Shown one piece after another: positions 11,845 through 23,441 of a stretch of 64,000 nt of DNA. How positions within the stretch are numbered: position 1 is the first letter of the stretch; the number at the start of each line of letters is the position of its first letter. The stretch covers positions 288,650 to 352,649 of the forward strand of contig NW_022985165.1 in assembly GCF_010093535.1 (NCBI RefSeq), read 5' to 3'. The DNA comes from Lindgomyces ingoldianus (lineage: Eukaryota; Ascomycota; Dothideomycetes; Pleosporales; Lindgomycetaceae). The position numbers were made by a program, and so were the translations under genes. The notes under the pieces are model-generated. The model searched no databases, had not been told where the DNA came from, and worked only from the letters and a program-made list of their open reading frames with translations.

Positions 11845-12550
11845 TTCGGAAGGGAAGAAGGGGCGAGGATGGTGGCAGGAGCGTTGCTGGGTTATATGCC
11901 CTTCTGCAATGGAGCGGAGATTAGGGCTCAGACGACAGCGGTGGGCTGGGCGGCTGGAACTGCGCTTTAGTGGTGAGAAATTGGGATGGCTATCGTGGAT
12001 GCGATGGGATATTTGAAGAGGTTGGGAGCGACCGTCTGGCGAAAAAGTGTCGTGACACTGGTCGTGCCGCGGTCACACGCACCGCTCCGTGCGGATGCAG
12101 GAGTGGATAATAAGATGAAGATAGGCCGGTCGCTACAATTGCCCACAGTGCACAACTAAGAGTTCCCCCTCGTGCCCGTCACCACATGATGGCCACCTAC
12201 GAGTTCGACCAGGGAAGCTGCGCCGCGGTTGGTCCGGGCGTCTCCGGCGTCAGCCACACCAACCTTCTCCTTGGCCTTCGCTGCTGCCCCCCCCCACCCC
12301 CTACAAGCAGGTGTCGAAACTCCTTCATCCTCTCCCGCACCCTCCGAAACATTCATCATTCATCCCATGTCTCTTCTATCATCATTGTTCCAACAAGACA
12401 TCCATTTCTGTCCTCCAAAACACATTGCTGCCCAAGCACCATCCTCTCTGATCCCTCTGTGCGACCAAGAGTCTCACTATCTGCAAGCGGCTGCATCTTC
12501 GAAAGTCTATTATGTCATTGTTGTCTCTCTCTAAGAAGACATCTGGTATT
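11845..12550. other. Intergenic region
   Basis: About 700 bp between the coiled-coil gene start and the mcd4 stop. It is GC-rich near 11.85-12.1 kb (probable promoter) and contains a C-rich tract near 12290. Plus-strand open frames at 12186-12554 have no recognisable domain. Confidence 0.45.
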
Positions 12551-15500
12551 TTAGTGGATCCGCCCATTACTGTTCCCAGTGACCGTCCCATTTTGCTGTG
12601 CGCCTGTCTGCCGTTCGCTTTTCCTACTACCTTCAATTTTAATCTCCACCCCTCCAATGAAGAGCTCACTCGTAAGCTCCAAGCCAGCAACAAATACGCC
12701 TAGCAAGCTGGCAATGACAAAGTGACTAATCGTCGTGCCGATGTCAAGCCAGCTGCCCTCATCCTTCACCATGTAGAAGAAATTCAGCGTCATGACATCG
12801 CCAATCGCCATGACTACCATGAAAAGCGCGCTCGGCGCAACCCCTAGCCTACGGTTCAAGATGCCGAAGTTCGCGCTCATGACAGCGAACGGCACCATGA
12901 TCTTGAGGATAAGCAGTGCTCCCTGGGAGAAAGGGTCGAAGACGGGAATGAGTCTAGAGACGGCGTCGAGAGAGAACGACGACACGGATGCGATGTTGCC
13001 GGTGCTGAAGAAGGCCGACTGGAGGAAAAAGAAGAAGAAGAGGGCTATGCGGCCATCCGCAAGAGTTAGGGCCCGATACTCGCCTTCTTTTAGCGAGGCG
13101 CGACGTTCTGTCGCAGATGCTATTGTCGGTCTTAGCGGGATGCTCGATCTGGAAGACGGTCTCGATGCCTGTGATGTGTGCTTGTGGACGTGGTGCTCTA
13201 GTTGGATCCAACTGAATAGGCAAAGACAGAAAGCAAAATAGAACAACCCCTCATACGAGATAGTGAGGATGATGAACGAGGGGGCAAATTGGAGGAATAT
13301 GATCACGAGTCGGTGGAGGTAGTGGCCGTTTGGTCGGAGGCTATGGAGGAAGGGTACAAGAAGGGACGCAACTAAATGAAGTTAGTCTACCGACAGATGG
13401 GTGACAGTGGAAATGTACCTACCGAGAGTGAACCATCCGACCAACTGCGTGCCGCGAGGTAGACCCGTTCGAGTCTGGAGATGCCAGATGCTAGACTTGG
13501 TGACTATCATGGCGAGAGCAATTAGCCCGACCTAGGATACGTTAGAAACATTTTATAACACAGGGACAGGGTATCACTAACCTGGGTGCCCAAGATGATG
13601 CGAGACAAGCCGTCAGCTGAAGGACAGGAGAGTTCGTCTTCAGATGCATCAGCATCAACAAGAATTCTCTTCTCGAAGAGCAGATATAGTACTCCGACGG
13701 CAAACATCAGAACACCTCCAGATAAGCTAATGGAGTGGTTAGTGTGGCCCCCCTAGTAGTATTGGGGAATTTACATCAAGCTGAGGTCCTCGATCTTATT
13801 TGCAGGCAGCAAGGTGAAGGTACTCATTAGCATGCAAGACAAGACCCATGTGAAGACCAGCACCAGATTCTTCTCAACGAATTCCTTGCCGTAGAATGCG
13901 GGCCAAGTAGTTGCGAGCAGGTAACATATTGTAAAGATCTCCCTCTGAAAGTAGCTTTGCACCTACGACAAATTAGCTAGGACCAGTAATCTTTAACCCG
14001 TAGCCTACTTACTAAAGCCTCTAGGAGTCCGAAGCAGCCAGCTACCGAAAGTACAAGCTTGATGACGTCTGCTTTTGATGACACGTCCCTAAGCAAGACT
14101 TTGCAACCCTTGAAAAGGGCAGGCCGTCGAGCCCAAATTTCTTCCCAAAACATAACGGGGAATAGAGCATATGCATAGTAGATCAAAGGTGATTGCTGCA
14201 TGAAAAGGACAGAATACACCCCGACGAGGACAGAGGAGAACACAACCATGCTTGAGACTGTGCGAAGAGTTTGCGATTCTTCCTTAAGAACGTGAAGGTC
14301 GATAACTGTGGTGATCGCGAATACAATCCAGCCAATGTAGCCGGCTGTCACGAGAGTTCTGAGGAATAGCCAGTCATAGGTTTGCAGATATCTGAGTCCC
14401 TGAAGCCCGATCTGGATTAGCGTATTCGATTGTTTGATGGCGTCCTCCACCCTGCCTTGATCAATTGCCTCTTGAATTCGGGCAATTCGGTATTCAACGG
14501 AGTGTGTTTCATCGCCTAATCCAGGGAATGGTTTGTAATATAGCTCCGTGGATTTCTTCATATCTTCTTTGACGTGATACATTTCCAGAATTTCCTTGGC
14601 GTTTTCCAGTAGTGCTTCCGCCTTAGATTTGGTATCCGTCGCGAGATACGAGAGAGGGAGCTCCCCAACCGAGTTGGTTGGAAAGTCGAGCCCAGCAAGA
14701 TAGGCCATGAGAGCCGCGACATCGGCTTGGGAGACATCATGCCGTTGGATGTGGTCCAGACCCCAATCCGAGGAGAAGCCATCCTCATGTCCATTCGCTG
14801 TTCCCGAGTTGTTGACGATGGGTGGGGCGACCCCGGAGCCCCATGCAATCAGCGGTGTCCGGGTGTTGTCTGGGTGGCCGTCACCGTGACTTCCCCAATC
14901 ACTCATGCCGTGGTCCGCGGTGAAAATGAAAGCGGTCTTTCCATCACTATAGAAGTCCTCAATCAGTCCGGTGATCTCCTGCACGCCCTGGTCGACGACC
15001 TTGATATTGTGCAGATACTGTTTCGAGTATGGCCGGTGAGCATGTCCTGTAGTATCCAGACCTAGTAGATGCAGGAAGAATACATTCTTGTCCTTGCGCA
15101 ATTCCGAATCTAGCGTCACATTTGTTTTTGCGTCCTTGAATAGTTTCTTGACCCTATCGAACACCCATGTGTCCAGATGGAACCCATCTTTGGAGAAATC
15201 TTCGAACTCCGGATCGTAGGTATCAGCATCCACCCGCCCGGGAACTGCCCCCTGTTCAAACATGGGCAGAATGTCTGGACTTCCCCAACTCCATGTGTGC
15301 CTGCTTCGGTTGAAGACGCTGTCAAAATTCACCGGATTTAGCTTCCATCCCGTCATGACTGCAGACACATCCTCATATAATCCTGCAATGAGGGCGACAT
15401 GACCGGGCCGCGATTCAGTTGGCACTCGTGTGTGGGAGACGCCGAAGGTGCCGTGCGACAGGACACGAGATCGGAGGAATGGCGCCAACGGACGCGGCGA

Positions 15501-15847
15501 CTTTGCGTCTTCAGAAGTTTCGTCCAAGGGAGTAGGGTCGGGGAAGGACTGGAAGGCTTTGTCCGCGCGAAGGCCGTCTCCTGTAGTCACTGTGAGATAC
15601 TTCAACTTGGTCAGGGTTCCAAGTTGCTGACCAACAAAGAGTACCAATCTTTGGGCAGGAGCTTCTTGTGTGTCGACACCGTGCTCGCGCATGCCATGGA
15701 CAATAGGGCTCACGAAGTAAATGGAGAAAATGCTAAGTGCGGTGAGTTTCTGCTGGCGTTTCTCGGAATTGAGGACTACCTGTAGATGTAAATAAAGTGG
15801 AACACCACCGCAATGGAAAGGAACCAAAAGCGCCCAATTTGCGCCAT
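12551..15847 (-). CDS. mcd4: GPI ethanolamine phosphate transferase 1 (Mcd4/PIG-N)
   Basis: Seven exons: 15847-15780, 15732-15632, 15580-14013, 13962-13775, 13726-13582, 13531-13423 and 13371-12551; 999 residues. Mcd4 adds ethanolamine phosphate to the first mannose of GPI precursors in the ER membrane. The N-terminus (MAQIGRFWFLS...YIYSIFSIYFVSPIVHGM) is the family's signal-anchor and luminal start. The alkaline-phosphatase-like catalytic domain shows FVGDGLRADK, PTESRPGHVALIAGLYEDVS, FNRSRHTWSWGSPDIL, LGLDTTGHAH and TADHGMSDWGSHGDG. The C-terminal third carries many membrane spans. Intron 2 (15631-15581, 51 nt) contains no stop and keeps frame, so an unspliced reading inserts 17 residues directly before the catalytic Asp. 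All other exon phases close. Confidence 0.94.
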
Positions 15848-16211
15848 GATTGCCGTTGGAAAGGAGTGGATGTCTCTGGGAGACAGTGAACAGGAGGTTG
15901 GCGTAGTGAAGGACGCACTTTGACCGCCAAACTAACACGCGGCCCACTTGGGTGTTCGCTCCTGCCAAGCCTTCTCGAACATTTCCTGAAGAGGCGAGTT
16001 CAGACGAGAGTGAGTTTCCCTCCAAGGCTCCTCCAAAAGAAAAGCCCCACGCTCACTAGCAAGCTTCAAACCTTGACCAAAGTACGGCGGATAGAGGATT
16101 TGTCTAATTTATGCATGTGTCCTTACTATAAACCAGAGGCCTCCAGTCTTTGCTCAGTAATGTACCAAATTGACACCAAGCCATCGCAAATATCTTCCAC
16201 CTTGCTGATAT

Positions 16212-17978
16212 CTATTCATCCGCAACCAAATTTTGGCCATCCCTCAACCCCTCAACTACTAGTTCATGGCCCTCTGCGCGTCGGTAGATGTCCTTGATGT
16301 CATCTAATCTCTGTTAGCACACTGCTCCGCGAATGGTAATCGAAAACAGCTCTTACCAGTAGTAGTTTCAAAGTGGCTTGTGGCGTCGTAGCTCTTGGAA
16401 AGGAAGATGTTGTCATTCACTCCACTCTCCAGAGGCTCGTAGAGAGGGATGGCTTGGCCCATAAATTGCTCCTCGATTCGTCCTAGCCTGTCAAGACCGG
16501 GCTGTAGCTCTAGATGGTGGTTACTATCGCCTTCTGCGATGGTCGAAACGATAGCGATGTAGTACCCCTTGGGGCAGACGTTGTGGGCAGATGAAACCAC
16601 GGCAATATAGATGTCTACAATTATAAGCATGCTTCGAGGGATAAATAGCAACTTGGGTATTTACCATGTTTCCGGCCGACTTGAGACTGCGGGATGATGA
16701 GTTGGAACGAATCGCTATTGTCAGTACTGGCGACGGGATGGTTCAGGATGCAAATTGCCTTCAGAAGGTGTCCGGTGACCCGAACTTTGCCGGGGAAATA
16801 GGAGGGGTCTGCGAGAATCTTCTTGCACTTGGTTTCGAATTTCATGACAGCCCCCTCCTCGCCTTTCTCCTTCATGGTGGCCTTAATGCCCGACACCTTA
16901 CCTCCATCATAGAGGAACTCATCCACATCGGTGTTGAGCATATAAGTCCCACCATATATAGCGGAAAGGCGTGCAAACCCTTGTGGTAGCTCTCCAAGGC
17001 CGTAAAGAGGGTAGATGTAAGGAGACTTGCCATATCTAGCCATGGAATTTACATAAAGCCTGATGCGATTGATGGCATCATTGGCGGCGCCTTTCTGACT
17101 GATATAGTCATCGGTCTGGAAAAGCGCCATGGAGTGGCCGATGAAGTCTTTCGTTGTCGCCTCCAGGCCGAATTTGTCATACACTTCTCTCATGGTGCAG
17201 TTGGCCACGTCAAGGCCTAGAAGGTGTGCTCAGCGAACTTGATGATGAGCAAAGTCGAGAGTTGGCCCTACCTTTGTGCGTTGCCGGATCATCCTCCTTG
17301 TATGCGCCAACCCATTCCAGGAAATTCCTCGCCCTCCGCTTCTCGAATAGACCCATCAAGGGGGAGCGAAGGGCCTCTCCTGCATCTGAAGGTACCTTGG
17401 CCACGGTTGCCTTGGGGCCGCTGCCCTGCTGCACGTAGCTTCCGGCTATCTGCTTGAATTCCAGGTATCGCGTGACATCGGTGGAGACGAGGATATTTGT
17501 CAATTCGCCATTTGACATGAGGAGCTTCGGGACAAGGTCAATGTTCCAGTCATTGACGCGACCATATTTCTTCCACGGCTCTTCTCCCTTTGCGTAATGG
17601 CCATATTTTTTGAAGAGCTGTGAGAGTGAGTCTCCGAACCGCACCGAGTCGGGAAGAACGTACTGCTTCGATGTTGATGGACGCTGCCTCGCTGCGGCGG
17701 ATGAGCTCGTGTGTTTCAGTATGGATTCGGATCAGCCTCCTTACCCTCCATAGTGATCATTGCGATCGATGTGGAGAACCTTCTTGCCTTTAACACTCAG
17801 AACACTAGAAGCCCTTTTAGCAAAGCCCGTTACCTAGTTATGCTAGGATTGTTACCCAGAAAGCACGCATTCCGTGAGGCCTGTGAACTCGCGTTAGCTT
17901 CTGACGTCTTGTCTAGCGGGGTAGACACGCACCTGTTCCCAAGACCACGACGTCGTATTCAGGTGCAATCTCGTCCAT
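16212..17978 (-). CDS. gdi1: Rab GDP-dissociation inhibitor (GDI)
   Basis: Eight exons: 17978-17933, 17880-17856, 17804-17745, 17691-17664, 17617-17272, 17216-16665, 16614-16357 and 16303-16212; 468 residues, the usual GDI length. GDI extracts GDP-bound, prenylated Rab/Ypt GTPases from membranes and recycles them. The start MDEIAPEYDVVVLGTG leads into TECVLSGVLSVKGKK and HIDRNDHYGGEAAS, the conserved Rab-binding platform. Later motifs are KKYGRVNDWNIDLVPKLLM, GLFEKRRARNFLEWV and DDIKDIYRRAEGHELVVEG. Exon 2 is only 25 nt and exon 4 only 28 nt. Both are required to restore the family sequence, which confirms the model. Confidence 0.95.
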
Positions 17979-18351
17979 GGTGGCTGGCGAAGAGGAGGTC
18001 AAAGAGAGGCTCGGGCAGAAGTCAGGCGTGCAGATGGCGGGGTGTACGTGCGTGTTGGGGAAAGATGCTTGGAAGTATTGCGGTGAGCAGTCGCAGATGT
18101 GGGGGTAGCTCCTTTCAACTCGGCTACGCCATAATTGTGGCGCATGCCTGCTTGAACCATGCAGGCGCCGTCTCGACATGTCTCGTTTCGGAGTCACAAC
18201 CTAGCCTTTGGCTTAAACAGGAATCTGCCAGCTCCAAAATATATGTATGTTGCTTGGCTCAGTCTGCTGTATATCTTACATTCGTCCTCGACACTATCCT
18301 CCTCCCACAACCCTCCTAGCTTTCTAAAGTTCAGCCCCCTCTTGCCTGAGT

Positions 18352-19288
18352 CTACTTTTTGTTGAACAGCTTCTGTTTGATCCTTTCCTTGAGGTCCGGA
18401 GGAGTGTCTGTTGTGTTGTAGAACGTCGATGGTAACTGCTTGTTGTCTTGCTTCTCCGTTCCGTCGCGAACTTCCTCCTCAAACTCGCTAGTCTCATAGA
18501 GGGAAGCGGTGTAGACTTGCTCGCCTTTGGCTGTATCCGCCTCGAGATTGATCTCAGGGTCGTCCTCGGCGAGCTTTCTTGCATCTTCCCATGCATTCCA
18601 CCTTTCAATCAGAGCTTCTCGAATAGCTTTCATCGTTTTGACTACCTTCAAAGCAATCGTCAGCGGATGTCCATCCCATACTTGAGCCAGAGCAACACGC
18701 ACCACCTTATCCCGGCCCTCGATTTCCCACTCGCCATAGCCGACGTCCTGACGCTTGAGCGTAGCATTCTCCGTCGTTAAGCGGTTGCGCTCCTTCACGC
18801 ACACCCACCACAGCGCGTGCAGATCGTCCCAGGACTTCGCATGCAACTCCTGTGCTGTCCAGGCTCTGCCTAAATGTCGAATGAGCATTTGCCCGGCCCT
18901 GCAAAAGTAAAAAGACCATACCGTGAGCCCAGTTCTCGTTCGGAGTCATCAGCAGCTTCTTATCCTTAAAGAACCCCCAAAGGCCGTGGTTTTCGTCGCC
19001 AATGATGGCGTTTTTGTTGCTTGGGTCTAAGACTGGCTTTGGCAAGGGCACGTTCCTCACGGACAATGTCTGCCGCGGTCGTAGACCCGTATGCCTCTTC
19101 ACAGACACTCCGCGATTCCGGTTGTTGTCTCTTTTCTGTAGTGCCAGTGATGTCGAGAATCCGGCAATATGGGCGTAGGGCAGGCATTTTGGTGGTTGGA
19201 TAGACGGTGCAAGGAAGGGAAAGACTACATCGGATGGTATCGAAGTCAATTTGCGTGAAACTGCTCGGCATGGAGCCATTTTAGCCAT
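18352..19288 (-). CDS. mrpl4: Mitochondrial large-subunit ribosomal protein uL29m (MRP-L4/MRPL47)
   Basis: Two exons, 19288-18922 and 18869-18352, with a 52-nt intron in phase 1; 294 residues. ATG 19288 (MAKMAPCRAVSR) opens a basic, Ser-rich mitochondrial presequence. The conserved MRP-L47 core spans the splice: GDENHGLWGFF, then NENWAHG joined to RAWTAQELHAKSWDDLHALW, then WVCVKERNRL. It ends in a fungal C-terminal extension. The protein is a structural component of the 54S mitoribosomal subunit near the exit tunnel. It is divergent from the bZIP gene. Confidence 0.92.
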
Positions 19289-19595
19289 TGCCAGAGGTGA
19301 TTCCCAGTGCTTGGGCAATGGCACTGTTCAATGGTTATCTAAAGGATCGGCCCCCTCCGAAGCTGCAGGAAATCTCACCAGCCAAAAAAATATCCGCGTC
19401 TTGGCAATCATGTGATTGCTCAGCCGCTTTCTGACCGTACTTAAACCCCACCTTGCCCGTGTCCCAGTCGTGACTCCAACAAACCGACCGCCCTCGTCAC
19501 AGCCGTGCAGGGGGCCTTTTTTCTACACCAATTTTTTTTGAAGAGTTCTTAGTTTTCACCAGCGGGTTCCAGGGCCCGCGTAGTACCATACCATC

Positions 19596-19709
19596 ATGCA
19601 GCGAACAATCATCGGATTTATGCCTGTCCCAAGTCAACTCGTGCGACTCTTCTTTTCACCGCGAAAGAACGGAGTCGCACTCGAACCACCATGGCAGCGA
19701 AAGTACTAG
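19596..19709 (+). promoter_or_regulatory. Upstream ORF 1 in the bZIP leader (37 codons plus stop)
   Basis: ATG at 19596 opens a 37-codon frame ending at TAG 19707-19709. It lies about 100 nt before the main bZIP ATG and is out of frame with it. Upstream ORFs are known to control translation of GCN4/cpcA-type bZIP mRNAs. A role here is inference from position, and transcription of this segment is assumed. Confidence 0.4.
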
Positions 19710-19720
19710 TGGTCTCATAG
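19691..19720 (+). promoter_or_regulatory. Upstream ORF 2 in the bZIP leader (9 codons plus stop)
   Basis: ATG at 19691 in a good context (ccaccATGg) encodes nine residues and stops at TAG 19718-19720. It overlaps upstream ORF 1 in another frame and ends 89 nt before the main ATG, so scanning ribosomes would meet it first. Confidence 0.4.
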
Positions 19721-19809
19721 ACCAAGCATTGTCGTATTCAGATCCTCTTTCAAACATTGAACCGTCCCTTGATCCAAGTTCTGTTTCGTTTTCGACTTCA
19801 TCGCTTTCT

Positions 19810-20420
19810 ATGACGGACACTTTGCTTGATACTTCTCCCGAATCTTTTTTTCAAACTACAGACTGGAGCGCCCCTTCTTGTTCGCAATCTGTTGGCTTAA
19901 CCTCATTTCCCATTCACGATGAAGCCGGACCGGGAGTTATTGGCGGTGTGCAATCTTCGCACCCTTTTGTCCCGTCGTATGCGGCCCCAAACCATCTCTC
20001 CACTACTCCTATTGGGGTAGGAAATCTTTACAACCCAGGTTCGATCCAATTCACTGGAAAAGGTACGACAGCCATGTTCCTCATATGTGTAATTTCTAAG
20101 TAGTGCTAGACGATCCCCACAATTCTGGTCCTTCACCGGCAAGCCCAGAGACCCGGAATTCGTCTTCCTCGGAGGGATCCTCTTCTACCCCTAAATTGTC
20201 TACCCGTCCAAGGGTCACCCAGCCAATTGACTCTGCTCGTGTCGAGAAACGCAGGCAAAATACGCTTGCCGCTCGTCGATACCGACAGAAGCGCGTCGAT
20301 CAAATGACCAGTCTTGAATCTGCCTTAAAGGAGACCCAATCTGAAAGGGATGCTTTGAAGGTTCGGGTTGCCCGACTTGAGGGCGAAGTAGAGACGCTTC
20401 GGCACCTGCTCCGCTCGTAG
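19810..20420 (+). CDS. bZIP transcription factor, GCN4-like
   Basis: Two exons, 19810-20062 and 20104-20420, joined over a short 41-nt intron (phase 1); 189 residues from ATG 19810. The C-terminal bZIP has the basic region RRQNTLAARRYRQKRVDQM, matching the N-T-x-A-A-R-R-x-R core of Gcn4-type factors. A leucine-zipper heptad array through LESALKETQSERDALKV and on to HLLRS follows. The N-terminal part is Ser/Asp/Thr-rich, as in acidic activation domains. Two upstream ORFs precede the start, which is suggestive of Gcn4/CpcA-style translational control, but the basic region is not close enough to name it CpcA. The true N-terminus is uncertain because the frame is open upstream without an ATG. Confidence 0.8.
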
Positions 20421-21421
20421 AGTTCCTGTTCATGTATGATTGTCAGCGCTCTTTACGGCTGTAACGTTCGTTTTATTTTCTCGTAGAGGGTGTTGGTTCA
20501 GACGATGTCGGAAGGTCGATCAGCTGCCTCTCTTCAGCGTTGTCAAAGATGTAGCAGTGTCAGATCGGCAAGTAATTCTCAATCATGTCGACTTTCTGGG
20601 TTCCGTGTTCTCTAGGATCACTCACTTCTTTGAGAGTTTGGTAGTTTAATTGATTTTCAGTACATGCTTCATGGAGTGCACATTCCTATTAATACAGCCC
20701 TGACCACAACGAGACATTATCTATCATCTATAGTCAGGATGAGTCGAAGCTTGTCAAGCGTTACTCTTTCCACAACCCTACCTCGACTACTGATCACTAC
20801 CATAAACATGCTCACTAGCTACAGAACCAATTTGATTCTAGGTGGACTGAACTAATCACCGAATCACAATGAGTCACTATGGTTCACGTTGCATACTTTT
20901 GGTAATGTCGGTCGACTTCCCAAGGCATAGTGAACCCCTGTTCGTGGAAACCCCGCTAGTCGAAAGAGGCATGGCTGTGCCAAGAGAAGTTCAGCACCAA
21001 GTGACCGCGTGAAAGCACGACTTGCCATAGTTCGGCCACAAGACCCCCAAAGATTCGTGCTTCACACCTGAAGCTAACATCGCATTCTTCGATACAGGTC
21101 TGTACGCGAATTTGCCATGAATCGTGCAGGTTTGTTTCTCCACCACACCCTTTGAGCCTTCCATCACTCCTGCACCAGCGCAAACTCGACACCGCCCTGC
21201 TTCGCGCGGTCTCGCGAAACACCACTTCAACGTCGTGGCTGTAAGCCGAATCATTCGAGACCTTCCCATCCAGCCCTTATCCTCCGGCCAGGAACGGCCG
21301 TTCCGCCCGCTTTGTATCCGTTCGCTTATTACATCCTGGATACGTTCACTTCCCTAGACAATCACACGTCTCCGCCGCCTCAACTCACTGCGAAATTTCC
21401 AAGTGCTAACTTATCTTCATC
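20421..21421. other. Intergenic region
   Basis: 1 kb between the bZIP stop and the not2 start, both on the plus strand. No coding segment recognised; the right half should hold the not2 promoter and 5' UTR. Confidence 0.5.
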
Positions 21422-23441
21422 ATGATAGGGCCTGGTACCCAGCCTCTGAGAAATCTCCCCTCCGGAATGTTCCAAAGCCAACAGAATAGCGCCGCTCGCG
21501 GTGCGCCGCTCGGATCAAGTCGATTACAGAATGGAAAGCTGGGTGAGGAAATCACCAGCGATGTCTGAGTGGAAAGTCTGGCTGACACTGGCGTCCGCTT
21601 TAGGCAGTGGCTCTCAATGGGGCTTCGGGGGACCAATGGGCGGCGCACCCGGCCTTTCGACCACACAAACACGAGCAAACGGAACTGGACTATCAAGCTT
21701 TGCGCAGACAATCGGAAGCTCACAGCCTCATACTCCTCTCAATCTTGAGTAAGTCTTCAACGATAGCATGGGAAGGCGCAAAAGAAAGGCCCAGTTAGCC
21801 GCAGAGCCTGCGCTAGTCGATGAAGCCGGGAAATTCAAGCTAAACATATATAATCGCAGAGAATTTCCATCTTTATCTGGGGCGCCTCAAGCGCAGCAGA
21901 ATACGACGGCACAGCAAATGTGGTCAAATCCAAGCCTACGAACGGCACAACACTCGACAATTCAACGACCGCAGGGACAATCACAACAGGCCGGACAGGC
22001 GTCGAATGCCCAGCATCAACAAATACAAAATCAGCCCCATGAAGATGCGACTGTAGCAGCACAAGGTCGGTTCCCAGCGATCGGTGATGATTATCGCTTC
22101 GGAGGACAATCAGGCGTAGGGCAATTGTCTGGCACTTCGCAGCCGCAGACGGGCAATATAGAGGAATTCCCGCCTTTAGGGGGAGGCAATGATGTTGGGC
22201 CAGACCAAAGGAGTGGTATGATTCAGAACGCAGCATTTGGGGCCGGTGCAACGACAAATGCTTTTCCAGGTCTGGGCCAAACACGCAACGGTCTTTCAAG
22301 TCCGACAGACGGCCCCCAAGATCGATCAATAAATTCGACTGTTGGCGACAGACCAATGCACGGCGGTGGAGGTGAGTCGCCCACACACCAACCACGCCAT
22401 TTGACTAACTCTCGTAGTGACTCGAACGCAATTCGAGAGCCTACGAGCGAACCCACCAGGCGTACAAGATCTTGACAGGAACGTAAGTGAATATTCAGTC
22501 ACAGCGCTTGGAGAACTGCTAATGATCTAGTAGGGTAACCCAAGAACCGGCCAAGCATTAGGCAACTTATCTTTCATCGGTTCTCAGCTACCACTTCGGA
22601 GCGGAGCTAGCGCTGTTCCACCTATAGGACAGCGACCGCAAGTAGGACAATATGATCAGAATTTCGCCGCTGAAAATGTCGGCTCACCAAACACACAACT
22701 ACCACAACACAAGAAATTAGCGGACATGACCGAAACGGAACGATATGGCCTTCCCGGTTTATTGTCCATGATACCGTTGGATAGCCCAGATTACTCTGCT
22801 CTTGCGGTTGGTCAGGATCTTACAGTTCTAGGACTTGATCTGAGCCGACCAGAGTAAGGAACCCTCTCTCCACGAAGGACATTCGAAATACCGACTAATG
22901 ATACCAGTAATTCTCCCTTGCACCCTACCTTTGGATCGCCGTTTGTGGACTCCAACGTCAAACCGGCCATTCCTCCAGATTTCACGCTCCCAGCCGCCTA
23001 CACAGTGACAAACGTTCCGCCTTTGCACACCAAAATGACCAGTTTCGCCACGGAGACTCTGCTCGCAATCTTCTACCAGTATCCACGTGACATCATGCAG
23101 GAGATAGCTGCGAACGAGTTGTAAGTTTCTGTAAGGCAGCTAAGTCACTGCAGAGATTCTTACGAAATTAGGTACAATCGAGACTGGCGATGGCATACTA
23201 AGCTGCAACAATGGATGATGAAGGATCCCGATCTACCGCAGCCAATGCGCATCTCACCAAAAGAAGAGCGTGGCTGGTACCTATTCTTCGACGTAACAAA
23301 TTGGAGGAGAGAGAGGGCATGTAGCTGCTAATCTTACGTCCATTTTCATTGCTAACCGTCGTTTAGAGGGAATTCGAACTCAACTACGATCACCTAGATC
23401 AGCGTCACGGACCCGTGATGGCACCAGCACAACAGATGTAA
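21422..23441 (+). CDS. not2: CCR4-NOT complex subunit NOT2 (CDC36 family)
   Basis: Eight exons: 21422-21542, 21604-21748, 21860-22371, 22418-22482, 22534-22853, 22908-23120, 23172-23316 and 23367-23441; 531 residues. NOT2 is a core scaffold of the CCR4-NOT deadenylase complex, acting in mRNA decay and transcription. The N-terminal half is Gln/Gly/Asn-rich with EFPSLSG and EFPPLGGG motifs. The C-terminal NOT box contains RYGLPGLLSMI, DLTVLGLDLSRPDNSPLHP, TFGSPFVDSN, HTKMTSFATETLLAIFYQYP, RDWRWHTKLQQWMMKDP and ERGWYLFFDVTNWRRER. The last intron appears to be GC-AG: exon 7 ends at AGG 23316, the intron begins gcatgt, and exon 8 begins AGG GAA TTC, restoring NWRRERREFELNY. A GT donor 4 nt further in with a shifted acceptor is possible but fits less well. 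Confidence 0.93.

Larger units (their letters stand above)
19289..19809. promoter_or_regulatory. Divergent promoter region and bZIP mRNA leader
   Basis: This lies between the mrpl4 start (-) and the first in-frame ATG of the bZIP gene (+). It holds poly-A and poly-T tracts near 19384 and 19532, and in its right part two upstream ORFs, described separately. The bZIP frame itself stays open leftwards from 19810 to about 19500 with no ATG, so a non-AUG or spliced N-terminal extension is possible. Confidence 0.5.

Noticed and set aside
15848..16025. N-terminal extension of mcd4 in one long frame to 16025
   Set aside because: It reads through introns 1 and 2; the spliced start at 15847 gives the family's own N-terminus.
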